A stretch of DNA of 64,000 nt from Azolla caroliniana. Its lineage: Eukaryota; Polypodiophyta. The notes beneath the pieces were generated by a model. The model saw nothing but the letters and a program-made list of their open reading frames with translations. It was not told where the DNA came from and did not search any database. Of this stretch, positions 42,306-52,420 are shown in pieces. The translations under genes and the position numbers were made by a program. The stretch's first letter is position 1. Each line of letters opens with the position of its first letter. The DNA lies in contig JBHGNT010000014.1 in assembly GCA_043228905.1 (NCBI GenBank), forward strand, positions 10,044,001 through 10,108,000. The letters run 5' to 3'.

Positions 42306-43759
42306 CTATGCTTGCAATTTCCCGAATTTATGAGAAGGTTATATGTTGTGTGCGCATGAAAGATAAACTTTCAGATTTTTTCAAAAGCACTATTGGTGTT
42401 AAGCAAGGATGCCCACTCTCACCAACACTATTTGGTCTATGCATTGATGAATTGGAAGAAATGGTTACCAAGTTTGCAAAGGAAGAATGTGTTGAAGAAG
42501 TTGCCATTGGGAATGTTGTGATTATGCTTTTGCTATATGCAGATGACGTAGTGCTTTTTGCAAATACTTTAGGAGATGCACAAAAGCTTATGAAGGCATT
42601 GGAAAAATTTTGCATGCATACTAAATTAAGTGTCAATAGCTCTAAAACAAAGATTATGCTTGTGAAGAGCCAAAAAAGAGATAAACCATGCATTATGTAC
42701 AACAATGAGCCACTTGAATGTGTGGAAAGCTTCAAATATCTTGGCCTTGAAGTTCCTTCAAATCATAGATGGAATGAATGTGCTACACGCCGCTTAGAGG
42801 CGGGCAAACGAGCATACTATGCATTTGAGAACACATGCAATCTTGGAGATATTAAGTGTTGGGTCCTCAAGAAATATCTTTTTGACACTTTGGTGACACC
42901 AGTTCTTCTCTATGGGGTGGAAGTATGGGGCGGTAGCATCCCTAAGTCTATGTGGAAAGAGTTTGAAAATGTCCAAAAGCATTTTCTTACCAAGTTTCTA
43001 CAAGTTAAGAAACAAACGCCCTACACCCTCCTCCTCCTTGAGACGGGATCGCTTCCCATTGAGATCATGGCCATGGAAAGGGTTGTTGAATACATGCTTA
43101 AGGTTCAAAAAAGTCCCTCACATCGACTTCCTAGAATTGCGTGGGAAGCAAGCAAAAAGATCCAAAAGACGCATAAAAGCAAAATTTTGTGTTCCGGTTG
43201 GATGCAAGATATAGAAAAATGGTTTGGTAGATGGGATGGAAGACACTTGCTTCATGATGCATCATTAGATTCCTCTGTAAATGAGGCATTTTTGCAACGC
43301 CAATGTATCATGACATGGGACAAATGTGGAGGCTCACGCTTCACACATTATACTACACATGTTGCACCTAACTACAAAACCATATTCTTTGCGGAACGGG
43401 GAAATCGTACACATCCATACATGTTAGAGCCCATACCGTTATCTGCCATTCGAACCATTGCTTCCATGCGACTTAGCTCACATGCATTGCGATGTGAAAC
43501 AGGGCGTTGGGGTACAAGTGATGAGAGTGGTCGGTTATGCACACTTTGCCCTAAACAAGTTCGCGAGTCTGAGTATCACACTTTGATACAATGCTCTGCC
43601 TTTGATCATATTCGACCATGCTTTCCACATCTCTTCGATCGAGCCCAATCTTTGCATGAATTCCTCTCACAACCACAATGTGCACTCTCGATTGCAACAT
43701 TCATTGGTAAAGTTCTTGAACATCGAGAGTCACTACTCACTTTCACACGTATCACGTGA
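42306..43759 (+). pseudogene. LINE reverse transcriptase, C-terminal part
   Basis: About 480 open codons without an own start; the frame enters from the CT repeat. Motifs: ISRIYEKV, GVKQGCPLSPTLFGLCIDEL, catalytic LLLYADDVVLFANT, LSVNSSKTKIMLVKS, FKYLGLEV, a long thumb/connection region (LYGVEVWGG) and a CCHC-like end (CTLCPKQVRESEYHTLIQC). It lacks the endonuclease and the RT N-terminus, so it cannot act alone. The frame itself is intact, so the copy is not very old. Confidence 0.88.
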
Positions 43760-43827
43760 AATGTAATATTTTTGGTCTCATAGGTCATATTTGATCTCCG
43801 AAGACGATAATATAATCTATCTATCTA

Positions 43828-43830
<3 letters not shown>
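42306..43830 (+). mobile_element. 5'-truncated LINE (non-LTR retrotransposon)
   Basis: Contains only the second half of the RT ORF and a 3' tail ending in TCTA/TC repeats. The 5' end joins a CT-rich tract. Truncation at the 5' end is the usual result of target-primed reverse transcription. Confidence 0.85.

Positions 43831-43866
<36 letters not shown>
43817..43866. repeat. (TCTA)n/(TC)n microsatellite at the LINE 3' end
   Basis: Four to five CTAT units followed by about 22 CT units. A shorter (CT)n lies at the LINE 5' junction (42278-42307). Confidence 0.9.
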
Positions 43867-43974
43867 GTGATTTGTGAAGCTTCCATTAAACCTGCACATA
43901 TTATCTGTTGATATCCGGTGAAGTCGGTTATGTCTATGATCTTCTGTGCATAACCCTTCTCACTAACAAACTCC

Positions 43975-44895
43975 CTCTTCACTCCTATGGGCAGAATTGA
44001 CTAGTCTTATCTTCTGTCAATAGACTTTGAGTTTGTCCATAGGTAGGGATTTCGTAAGCATGTCGGATCAATTATCATGATTATGGATCTTCACAAGGTT
44101 AAACTCTCCCTCATCCACCTTCTCTCATAACCAGTGATACCTTCTGTGTATGTGCTTGGTCTGAGAGTGATACGTAGCGTTCTTGGCTATATGTATGGCA
44201 CTTTGACTATCACAATGGAGCAAGAATTCTCCTTGCTTCATTCCCACATCACTAAGAAAACTCCTCATCCATATCAGCTCCTTACGAGCCTCTACAACAC
44301 CCATATATTCTGCCTCTGTGGTCGACAAAGCCATAGTCTTCTGTAGTCTTGACTGCCACAACACTGCTCCCCCTACATAGGTCATCACATAACCTGATGT
44401 GGATTGGCTTGATTCTATGTCCCCCAACATGTTTGAATCGGTAAAACCTTCAATCATAGGTTTTTCGAAACCATACCTAATGCACACCCTTGAGATTGAG
44501 ATGCCTTTCAAGTACCACTTTACTATTGCCTAGTGTTCTTGACAGATTACTCGCATCTAAGCTCATCGTTCTGATTGCAGATGTTATGTCTAGTCTCATA
44601 TAGACCATAGCATACATTAAACTTCCAACAGCTAAGGCATATGGTACTCGCAATTAGACGACAGTGCAAACCTGACTGGTTTTGCTTCCAACATGTTGAA
44701 CCTTTCCAAGGTCTTTGTCACATACTTTTGTTGTGACAACCATAGCACATTCATAGTTCTGTCATGAACTATGTGCATCCCCAATATTTGCTTTTCCGGT
44801 CCAAGATCTTTCTTGGCAAACGACTTCCCTAGTGCCTTTTTCAAGCTCCCTATCTTCTTGGTGTCTTGTCCAACCACAAACATGTCGTCAACATA
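43975..44895 (-). pseudogene. Copia J RT C-terminus and RNase H
   Basis: Sense: YVDDMFVVGQDTKKIGSLKK, KDLGPEKQILGMHIVHDRT, LWLSQQKYVTKTLERFNM, a break with stops, then segment 44511-44125 with FTDSNMLGDIESSQSTSGYV, STTEAEYMGV and CDSQSAIHIAKNATYHSQ. It is broken before the C-terminus. Confidence 0.8.
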
Positions 44896-45400
44896 GCACT
44901 CGCTTGCTCACAAATGAATAGAAGCTCTTCTTCGCTTGTAGCCAAGGCTGAAGTGCCCTTTTCCTTGAAAATCTTTTTGGGTTCGACATCATTTGAAGCA
45001 CCTTTGTCTTTTTTAAGGTGTCGACAGTCCTTCTGGAGGTATCTAGGTTTTTCACAGTACAAGCATGTGAACTTTCCTTTCGACTTGGACCTGGCATGAG
45101 ACTTGTCTCTCTTTTATGGACTTCTCTACTTGCTTCTTCCTCTGTTGTGTCAGATTCACCTCCGTCTGAGACAGGACACCCTTGTCCTTCCTTTGTGTCT
45201 CCTCGTTTAGGATACTTGTCTTTACCACTTGTAAGGACAAGTTTTCTTCTTGGCACGAGGTACTGAGAGACACCGCCAGGCTCTCCTAGCTGTTCAGCAG
45301 GGTACATTGCAGTAACAAGGCCTGCATAGCATCATGTAATGGAAACTTTGTTGTTGCAAGTTGATTCACCAACCCCATGAAGGTGTTAATGTGTACCTCA
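44896..45400 (-). pseudogene. Copia J gag fragment
   Basis: Sense: NQLATTKFPLHDAMQ, then LSTSCQEENLSLQVVKTSIL (D has LSTSCTEDNLSLQTVKTSIL), a damaged knuckle (YCEKPRYLQKDC for CGKPGHFRKNC) and SEEELLFI. At about 44896 the sequence crosses the deletion into RT. Confidence 0.75.
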
Positions 45401-45409
45401 TTACCTCAT

Positions 45410-45704
45410 AAGTTTGCCCTAGCTATTCCTATTTATAGGAGGGATATGTTATTATTATTATATATATCTTTATAATAATAATTAATTGGCCCGACTTGTC
45501 GCTCTTGTCTTCGACTTGGAGCATCTATCCAATGTAGTCGACTATCATAGTCGACTCTCTATCTCCTTCAAACTAGTCGACCACCCTATCGACTCGCTGG
45601 TCGATTCGGTCAACCATCTTGTGTTCGGCTTGTCGATTCGACTTCCAGCTTCTTCCTTGATTTCGACTGTCGACTTCTCCCGTAGGAGAGACAAATTCCT
45701 AACA
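45410..45704 (-). repeat. LTR-like fragment beside Copia J
   Basis: The sense strand begins TGTTAGGAATTTGTC and reaches CTATAAATAGGAATAGCTAG, a TATA box, then AGGGCAAACTTATGAGG, a string resembling the post-TATA part of the D LTR (TAGGGCAAAC). It probably represents the start of a 5' LTR of J or of a relative, cut short. Confidence 0.5.
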
Positions 45705-46457
45705 ATATGTATCTTTTCACAATAGGAAATGGGTAAAGAATTCAAAAGATGTTGCCAAAAATGCCATCATGATAGAAATTGTGGGCGCCAATGATCACTC
45801 GCTCAATCTTTGATAATTAATTACCACTTCTCCAAAAGTTGGTCCCAAAGGCCTCCTATGGATGCCTCTATCCTATTGGTTCAAATAGCATCATTGTGGT
45901 GTATTCCAAATGTTTACATGGCCTACGATTAGGTTGCTACTTTTGCGTAATGCAAAAAATCAAGGGCACAAGGCATTTTCAAAAGGGCAAACTTGATGGC
46001 TTTTCATTACTTTAATGGACCTAATAATTTCCACCTTCAAAGATACCATATGTATGTTATAATATGTATGCGTATATACTTATGCAAGTGTCTATATGTT
46101 TGCATGGATATATACATATATGGCATATCGAAGTCCTAGAAACTTGTTAGTATTGCTACCTAGGGAAAACTTAAAATTGGGTCTTTTTTTGTGAGAAACC
46201 AAAGTAAATGTTTTTAAACTCTCAAAGCACACATAGCAAGACAGACATTTTTTTTTCTACTAGCCCATTTATTTAAAAACTGAAAGACTCTTGAATCCCA
46301 ATTTGTTTTGTTAGATGAGAAAGTGTTCTCCGATAAGCTTTGAGAAGGATGCAATTTCTTTGCGTAATGTATGCTAATGCTATTTTAGAAGGAGAATCCT
46401 CAAAACTAGGCACTTTCATGTTAGGCTTTCGGAAAGAAGGGCAAAACTCTAAGTATG
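45705..46457. other. AT-rich DNA, no gene seen
   Basis: About 750 bases with no open frame or motif I recognise. It holds TATATG-type simple sequence near 46045-46120 and a T-run near 46250. It separates the Copia J remnant from Gypsy C and may be host DNA or old repeat. Confidence 0.5.
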
Positions 46458-46722
46458 TGTTACCGGCCGGCAAGGAGTCCAAAATACGGAGTGAAGGAAT
46501 TAATTAAGTATGGTTGTAAATAAGCATAGTGTGGACGGACGGACTGGAAACGGTATGCCGTTCCAGATCCGGACGGATCCCGAATAGGTGCGATAGGCAC
46601 CGTTTTGTACTCCGGGCCGGAAACCTATTTAAAGGCCCGGACCCCATTGTAATCGGAGCGGATAATTAATAGAGCGTATGGTGTTTATACTTCTGTGTTG
46701 ATTTCCGTTCTGTACTTACTGT
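46458..46722 (+). repeat. 5' LTR of Gypsy C, first part
   Basis: Start placed at TGTTACCGG because the LTR ends AATAACA, giving TGTTA/TAACA termini. CTATTTAAAGG at 46625-46635 is a good TATA box. Copia L follows at 46723 after its duplication ACTGT. The true start could be the TG two bases earlier. Confidence 0.6.
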
Positions 46723-46806
46723 TGTTGAAGACAAGGTCGTCTATGCGGAAGATCAAGAAGCATTCGATTAGTGCTGAATACCTGCGTATGACAGTTTCTA
46801 GTCGTT

Positions 46807-46837
<31 letters not shown>

Positions 46838-47013
46838 CACACACACAAAAGACTTCTTATTCCACAAAGCAATAATACAACACCCAACCTTACAAAAAGG
46901 TTACAAGGTCAATATATATAGTGACCGACTTAGGGCAACTACCATTTATGCTAATTACACAAATGGCCCAAAGGGATAGTGTGAATACGTCCATTATACA
47001 CTTGTATTCGACA
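46723..47013 (-). repeat. 3' LTR of Copia L
   Basis: 291 bp from TGTTGAAG to TTCGACA on the plus strand, containing (GA)n(CA)n at about 46810-46847. Confidence 0.93.
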
Positions 47014-47022
47014 CTCCCCCGT
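47014..47022 (-). other. polypurine tract of Copia L
   Basis: The sense strand reads ACGGGGGAG directly before the LTR. Confidence 0.8.
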
Positions 47023-47206
47023 AATGGGCGTATACATGGGTTATCTAAGATTACAGGTATAGACTTAGGTTCTCGGACATATCAGCTTTGTTCGAGTCGG
47101 CAGGGTCCGAAGGCAGAAGACCGAACTGGTCGGGTCGGAACAGTTGAAGCCGATCATTAAGGAACTGATGTCGGTTGTCGGGAACCATCCTGCTCTGTGT
47201 CCGGCT

Positions 47207-50200
47207 CTAACCGGACTGGTTTGTCGTTACGCCCATCTGATGCCGAAGAGACCGAAAACGGTCTGCCGAAAGACACTTGGTCATTCCATCTGCGACATTG
47301 TCGGTTGTGGATATTTTCTCTAGACCGATTTTCCCTGAAATGACGCAGTCCCGAACGAAGTGATATCGAACGTCGATATGTTTGGAGGCGTTGTGGTGAA
47401 CCGGATTTTTCGACAAGGCAACAGCACCTTGACTGTCGCTGTAGACAACTGGAGCTGAGTCATGGTCGACTTGTCGAAACGTGTGAGCCAGCCGACCGAG
47501 CCACAAAGCTTCTTTTGTTGCGTCGGACGCAGCTACATATTCTGCTTCGGTCGTTGAGGTCGCTGTGCACTCCTGAAGTTTCGACTTCCACGAGATTGCT
47601 CCATTGCCGAATTTGAAGCAGTATCCGGTTGTTGATTTCCGACTGTCTATACAGCCGGCGAAATCCGAGTCGGTGTAACCGACTACGCCTGAGGTTCGGT
47701 TCGGACCGAAAAGAATGCCGTGGTCTTTTGTGCCAGCCAGATATCTGAACACATGCTTGACTGCGTTCCAATGCGATCGGCCGGGATTGTGCATAAATCT
47801 GCTAACGACTCCTACGGCGTGAGAAATATCAGGCCGTGTCGCGACCATCAGGTACATAAGGGAGCCGACTGCCGGTGCATACGGTACCGACTTCATATCT
47901 TCCCCCTCCGGACCGGATGTCGGGCAGTCTCGCTGAGAGAGCCGAAGATTCATGGGGAGCGGGGTTGAAGCAGATTTGGCTGATTGCATGTTGAAGCGTT
48001 CCAAGACACGTCCGATATAGTCGGTCTGAGACAAAAAAAGATGTCGTTTATCGCGATGCCGACTAATTTTCATGCCAAGGATGTGTCGTGCCGGACCGAG
48101 GTCCTTCATGGCAAACTTCAACCGCAGTTGCCGAACGAGATCGGCAAGTTCGCCCGCGTGGCGTCCAGAAATTAGCATGTCGTCCACGTAAATGATGAGG
48201 AAGATGGGTGATCCATCTTGAGCTGTGTTGGTAAAGAGACAATGGTCCTCATCGCTTTTTGAGAAGCTGATCGATTGGATGAAGTCGTCGAACTTCTTGT
48301 ACCATTGTCGCGGTGCCTGTTTGAGGCCGTATAGACTCTTCCTGAGTCGGTAGACTAGATGTTCTTGGCCAGTTGCCACGAAGCCTTTTGGCTGCTCCAT
48401 ATAAATTTCCTCCTCGAGATCACCATGGAGGAAGGCTGTTTTGACATCTAGCTGAATCAGCTCCAAGTTGTCGGCTGCCACTACGCCGAGCAGAAAACGA
48501 AGGGTTGTCATTTTCACCACTGGTGAAAAAATCTCGTCAAAGTCGACGCCATATTCTTGTCGGAAGCCCTTCGCAACTAATCTGGCCTTGTACTTTGGGG
48601 TGGTCGAATCAGACGTCTCTTTTAGTCGATAAACCCACTTGCAAGGAAGAGCACGTCGGTTCCTAGGTAATTCGACCAGATCCCAAGTCTTGTTTGCCCG
48701 AATGGAGTGCATTTCCGACTCCATCGCCAGATGCCAGGTGGCGGAATCGACAGATGTCGATGCTTCTTCGTAAGACGTCGGTTCGCCGGCGTCGGTGAAG
48801 AAAATTCCAGGAGAATACCTCTCCGGAGGTTGCGACAGTCTCTCGGATCGTCGAGGTATGATTGGACTGGTCGCATCGGGTATCGAGGTCGGATGGTCCG
48901 AAAGCGGATTGTTCTGCTGTGCCGAGTCGGAGTTGTCCGAGTCGGTAGTGTAAGGTTCAGCTACCCGTGAAGCTGACCGTGTGTTGAGAGCGGGGCCTTC
49001 TTGAAGGGTCGGCACATCGGAAAACGTTAGCCTTCGGACTTCGATCGGTTTTTCGACTGATGGATTCATAGCCGACTCGTTGAACACAACGTCCGAACTT
49101 CGAACGATTTGTCTGCGTTCGGGGTCCCAGAGTCGGTATCCCATTTCGCCGTCGGATCCATATCCAAGGAAAATGCATTTCCTGGACCGAGGTGCAAGTT
49201 TTCGGCGATCATCTTTCGGAATAAGGGCGTACGCCTCGCATCCGAAGATCCTCAGCTTGTCGTAATTCGGCTTACTGCCGATCCATAGTTCCTGAGGAAT
49301 TTGAAGTCCTAGAGGTCTGCTTGGCGACATATTGATTATGTGTACTACCGTGAGTAGAGCCTCTGCCCAGAAGCCATCCGACAGTCCGGAGTGTTGGAGC
49401 ATGGAAACTATCCGTTCTTGGATTGTCCGATTCATTCGTTCTGCAATCCCGTTTTGCTCCGGACTGTGTGGTGCCGTAAATTCACGTCGGATGCCGCGTT
49501 GTCGGCAGAATTTGACGAATTCTTCGGATTTGAACTCTCCCCCATTGTCTGTCCGAAAGCATTTCAGCTTTCGGTCGGTTTGATTTTCTACCATAGCGAG
49601 CCAATCTGAGAAGATCGAGAAGACCCGATCTTTGGTGCGAATTGGATAAGCCCACACCTTTCGAGTCGAATCGTCAATAAAAGTGACGAAGTAAGAGGCA
49701 CCGCCGAGAGACTGATGCGGCATTGGGCCACAGACGTCCGAGTGGACCAAATCGAGAGGTCTCGTTTCTCTTGGTGCTGATGTCGGGTGTGATGCGGCTA
49801 CTTGTTTGCCATACTGGCAATGCTCGCAGAATTGATGGTCGGAGAAGGAGAGTTTGAGGATGTATCCGGCTCTAGATAGGTGCGTGATGCCGGCCTTGCT
49901 GAGGTGTCCTAATCTTCTGTGCCATAGTGATGACACAGGAATATCCACCAAAAACAGGTTACCCTCTCTGAGCGTAACATGTAACGGATACAGGGAGTGT
50001 ATCTTGGGTCCTCTAGCAAGCAGGAGGTTCCCCCTGTGGAGTGTCCACCCTCCCGAAGAAAAACCGGCACGAATGCCGTCTTCATCTAGTTGTCCGACTG
50101 AGATCAATGGCCTTGAGAGCTCGGGTACATGTCGGACATTGTGGAGTACAAGTGTAGAGCCACCTGCAAGGTTGAGCTCTACTGTGCCGATTCTGATGAT

Positions 50201-51241
50201 GTCACAGTGTTGTGAGTTGCCGACTCGAACTGAGTTGGAGTGACGGATCGTATATTGCCGAAATTGGGATCGATGAGGAGTCACGTGAAATGACGCGCTC
50301 GAATCTAAGAGCCATGTGCTCGATTCTTCAGTGGTGAGTAGAACTTCTGATCCGACTGGATTTTCGATTGATAGTATATTCGGGTTGTCTGGTAGCACAT
50401 CAGCTGAGAAGCTGACGTAATTGATCTCCTCATGCCGGCCACTCTTCTTGTCTGATCTCTGAGACTTGTCGTTCTTGTTCTTGAGTGCGCGGCAGTCGGC
50501 TTTGATGTGTCCGGGTTTCTTGCAGTAGTTGCAGATTCGGTTATCCCGTGACTGGCTCCGTCTTCGCTGATTGTTCGGCGGTCGTGAGGAATCTCTTCCT
50601 CGTATGTTCGATCGGTCTGTCGAACCTTGTACTACATAAGCGTCGTCTGTTGAGTCTTTGGCGAAAGACTTTCTCCGAGCTGCTTCGGTCAGGATTGCGC
50701 TCGTGACTTCGGAGTATTTAACAGCCGTGGTTGACGCGTTGCACACGGTTGTGACGAAAGTTTCCCATGATGAGGGAAGGCTGCTCATGAGTATCATTGC
50801 TCTGAGTTCATCCTCGATTGCCGTCCCCTGTGACGAGATTTGGGAGCTTATGCTTTCGTACTCATTGAGGTGTGCTTGAACCGAATCGGATTCTTTCATC
50901 CGCAAGTTGTAGAGGCGCCGGATCAGAAACATCTTCGTTGCGGCGACCTTCTTTTCGTAAGTGTCCGACAGTGTTTTCCACAATTCGAATGCTGTCGTAC
51001 ACGATTGCACCGTAAAGTATACCGATTCCGATAGGTGCATCCGAATCGTGGCGCGGACGATTCTGTCCAGCTTCTGCCACTCAATTGGTTTGTATCCTTC
51101 TGGAGGTTCTTCATTTTCGATGGGATCGATTTGCCCCTTGACTATGAGATAGTCCTGCATTTGCTCCTTCCAGAAGTTGAAGTTCGATCCATCGAACTTT
51201 CGTAGACTCATTTCTGACGAGCCGGATGTTGATGCCATCAA
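47207..51241 (-). CDS. Copia L gag-pol polyprotein, full length, protease site DSS
   Basis: 1344 residues. Gag begins MMASTSGSSEMSLRKFDGSN; the second Met may serve as the start. Zinc knuckle CNYCKKPGHIKADC near 233; protease WLLDSSASFHVTP near 310, where the usual D-S-G has become D-S-S by one G-to-A change in sense; pre-integrase LWHRRLGHLSKAG and CEHCQYGKQ; integrase HSDVCGP (about 501), RTDNGGEF (about 565) and EQNGIAERMNRTI (about 600); acidic linker; RT with QLDVKTAFLHGDLEE and YVDDMLISG near 1015; RNase H with DSDFAGCIDS, STTEAEYVAA and DSQGAVALSKN. Length and order are normal. The protease change would probably impair processing unless tolerated in this lineage. Confidence 0.94.
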   Translation of the reverse strand: MMASTSGSSEMSLRKFDGSNFNFWKEQMQDYLIVKGQIDPIENEEPPEGYKPIEWQKLDRIVRATIRMHLSESVYFTVQSCTTAFELWKTLSDTYEKKVAATKMFLIRRLYNLRMKESDSVQAHLNEYESISSQISSQGTAIEDELRAMILMSSLPSSWETFVTTVCNASTTAVKYSEVTSAILTEAARRKSFAKDSTDDAYVVQGSTDRSNIRGRDSSRPPNNQRRRSQSRDNRICNYCKKPGHIKADCRALKNKNDKSQRSDKKSGRHEEINYVSFSADVLPDNPNILSIENPVGSEVLLTTEESSTWLLDSSASFHVTPHRSQFRQYTIRHSNSVRVGNSQHCDIIRIGTVELNLAGGSTLVLHNVRHVPELSRPLISVGQLDEDGIRAGFSSGGWTLHRGNLLLARGPKIHSLYPLHVTLREGNLFLVDIPVSSLWHRRLGHLSKAGITHLSRAGYILKLSFSDHQFCEHCQYGKQVAASHPTSAPRETRPLDLVHSDVCGPMPHQSLGGASYFVTFIDDSTRKVWAYPIRTKDRVFSIFSDWLAMVENQTDRKLKCFRTDNGGEFKSEEFVKFCRQRGIRREFTAPHSPEQNGIAERMNRTIQERIVSMLQHSGLSDGFWAEALLTVVHIINMSPSRPLGLQIPQELWIGSKPNYDKLRIFGCEAYALIPKDDRRKLAPRSRKCIFLGYGSDGEMGYRLWDPERRQIVRSSDVVFNESAMNPSVEKPIEVRRLTFSDVPTLQEGPALNTRSASRVAEPYTTDSDNSDSAQQNNPLSDHPTSIPDATSPIIPRRSERLSQPPERYSPGIFFTDAGEPTSYEEASTSVDSATWHLAMESEMHSIRANKTWDLVELPRNRRALPCKWVYRLKETSDSTTPKYKARLVAKGFRQEYGVDFDEIFSPVVKMTTLRFLLGVVAADNLELIQLDVKTAFLHGDLEEEIYMEQPKGFVATGQEHLVYRLRKSLYGLKQAPRQWYKKFDDFIQSISFSKSDEDHCLFTNTAQDGSPIFLIIYVDDMLISGRHAGELADLVRQLRLKFAMKDLGPARHILGMKISRHRDKRHLFLSQTDYIGRVLERFNMQSAKSASTPLPMNLRLSQRDCPTSGPEGEDMKSVPYAPAVGSLMYLMVATRPDISHAVGVVSRFMHNPGRSHWNAVKHVFRYLAGTKDHGILFGPNRTSGVVGYTDSDFAGCIDSRKSTTGYCFKFGNGAISWKSKLQECTATSTTEAEYVAASDATKEALWLGRLAHTFRQVDHDSAPVVYSDSQGAVALSKNPVHHNASKHIDVRYHFVRDCVISGKIGLEKISTTDNVADGMTKCLSADRFRSLRHQMGVTTNQSG

Positions 51242-51904
51242 ATTCGGTTTCGGTTGACGAAGCTCGGTTCGGAGTTGACTACGAACCTTGTTGGAGTGCA
51301 GCCGGTTGGCTCACCCGATATCGTTCTAGTCGGATTTGAACCCGAGTCGGTTCGGCTTCGGAACTTGCTCGAATTGACTCCGGTAGCTTGAGGGACAGAA
51401 CCGACTGGTCTTCCCGAATGTTGCCGAGTCGGAGTGAGCCCGGTTCGCTTCGGATATATATGCCGAATACCGATTATTAAAACCGATTATCTGGACCGAT
51501 TCTGCTTCGGTTGACTGCAGCAACGAGAGAGACGGATCCAACTGATCCTCCCGAATGTCGATCAGCCAGATGAAGCACGAATTTGGGTTGTTGTATTGAG
51601 ACCGATCTGCACCGAGTGGTTACAACGAGCGGCGAGCAGCGTTTGATGACCTCTTCGGATGTCGTTTAACCGAATGGAGCACGATCGTGTCAATGTTGCA
51701 CAAGGGGATTTCACCTCGAGCGGTTACGATCACAAGGGACAGAGTACAACCTGGTGGCTTACTCCAAGCGAAGATGATCTAACGCGATGAGATGCAAGCC
51801 TCGTTTCTCTTCTTCTTCTCTCTTCTTCGAATGACGCAGGAAACCGAATGCTGTGCAGGCTGAGACGACGGCCGACAGCGGATTGAAGGACCGACTACTG
51901 TGCA
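51242..51904 (-). other. Copia L untranslated leader
   Basis: About 660 bases between primer site and gag ATG with no long sense frame; unusually long compared with the 29 bases in Copia D. It is rich in CCGA/TCGG-type strings. A packaging signal could lie here but cannot be identified. Confidence 0.5.
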
Positions 51905-51917
51905 AGCTCTGATACCA
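51905..51917 (-). other. primer-binding site of Copia L
   Basis: The sense strand reads TGGTATCAGAGCT two bases after the LTR, an initiator tRNA-Met site. Confidence 0.85.
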
Positions 51918-51919
51918 GA

Positions 51920-52003
51920 TGTTGAAGACAAGGTCGTCTATGCGGAAGATCAAGAAGCATTCGATTAGTGCTGAATACCTGCGTATGACAGTTTCTAGTC
52001 GTT

Positions 52004-52039
<36 letters not shown>

Positions 52040-52208
52040 ACAAAAGACTTCTTATTCCACAAAGCAATAATACAACACCCAACCTTACAAAAAGGTTACA
52101 AGGTCAATATATATAGTGACCGACTTAGGGCAACTACCATTTATGCTAATTACACAAATGGCCCAAAGGGATAGTGTGAATACGTCCATTATACACTTGT
52201 ATTCGACA
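51920..52208 (-). repeat. 5' LTR of Copia L
   Basis: 289 bp; identical by eye to 46723-47013 apart from microsatellite length. Confidence 0.93.
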
Positions 52209-52367
52209 ACTGTTATATCTTACGCGTGTAATTAACAAAAGCGCTCTAATCGTGTAACCTACTTAAGTCGGTGTAATCGTTGAGTCATAATCCTATACCG
52301 TAATCACCCTTTGGTGAAGTGTCTCCGTGACACCTTGTGTTAGGCCTTGTCCGGTCAGAGAATAACA
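52209..52367 (+). repeat. 5' LTR of Gypsy C, second part
   Basis: Continues the LTR after Copia L (the first five bases are its target duplication) and ends AATAACA. Joined with 46458-46722 it gives an LTR of about 420 bp, close to that of A and B. Confidence 0.6.
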
Positions 52368-52369
52368 CA

Positions 52370-52388
52370 GTTTTGGCGACCACGATTC
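52370..52388 (+). other. primer-binding site region of Gypsy C
   Basis: GTTTTGGCGACCACGATTC two bases after the LTR, the TTTGGCG type of Tat-like elements and related in position to the B site. Confidence 0.55.
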
Positions 52389-52420
52389 CTGCTTTCTCGC
52401 AGCGAACGACGGCTTAATGG

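Larger units (their letters stand above)
42201..43969 (+). repeat. G/H-type LTR fragments on both sides of a LINE
   Basis: 42201-42300 (AAGTGTTCACTGAGCACAT, AAATTGAGTTTATTGTTTT) and 43866-43969 (GAAGCTTCCATTAAACCTG, ending CACTAACA) together resemble the sense LTR of the Copia G/H family, which has AAGTGTTCATTGAACACAT and TCCATTAAACCT strings in the same order. Both pieces meet the LINE at a CT-rich tract. Orientation would be plus. The LTR start is missing at the junction with Gypsy F. Confidence 0.45.
43970..45400 (-). mobile_element. Copia J: internally deleted remnant, D-like
   Basis: A PPT (GAAGAGGGAG, about 43974-43983) opens the left end, next to a TGTTAGTG LTR-like terminus. Sense order: part of gag, then directly RT from YVDD onward, then RNase H. 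Protease, integrase and the first half of RT are missing. Gag residues (NQLATTKFPLHDAMQALLL) resemble Copia D (NQLAAIKFPLEDAMQAIIL). Confidence 0.8.
46723..52208 (-). mobile_element. Copia L: complete, apparently recent LTR retrotransposon
   Basis: LTRs at 46723-47013 and 51920-52208, with ACTGT at 46718-46722 and 52209-52213. PBS, PPT and one 1344-codon frame. By eye the LTRs differ only in the length of a GA/CA microsatellite. It is inserted in the 5' LTR of Gypsy C downstream of the TATA box, which should interrupt C transcription. Confidence 0.95.

Noticed and set aside
46800-46850. (GA)n(CA)n tract as a regulatory GAGA element
   Set aside because: It is in both LTRs of Copia L and varies in length; no further evidence for function.
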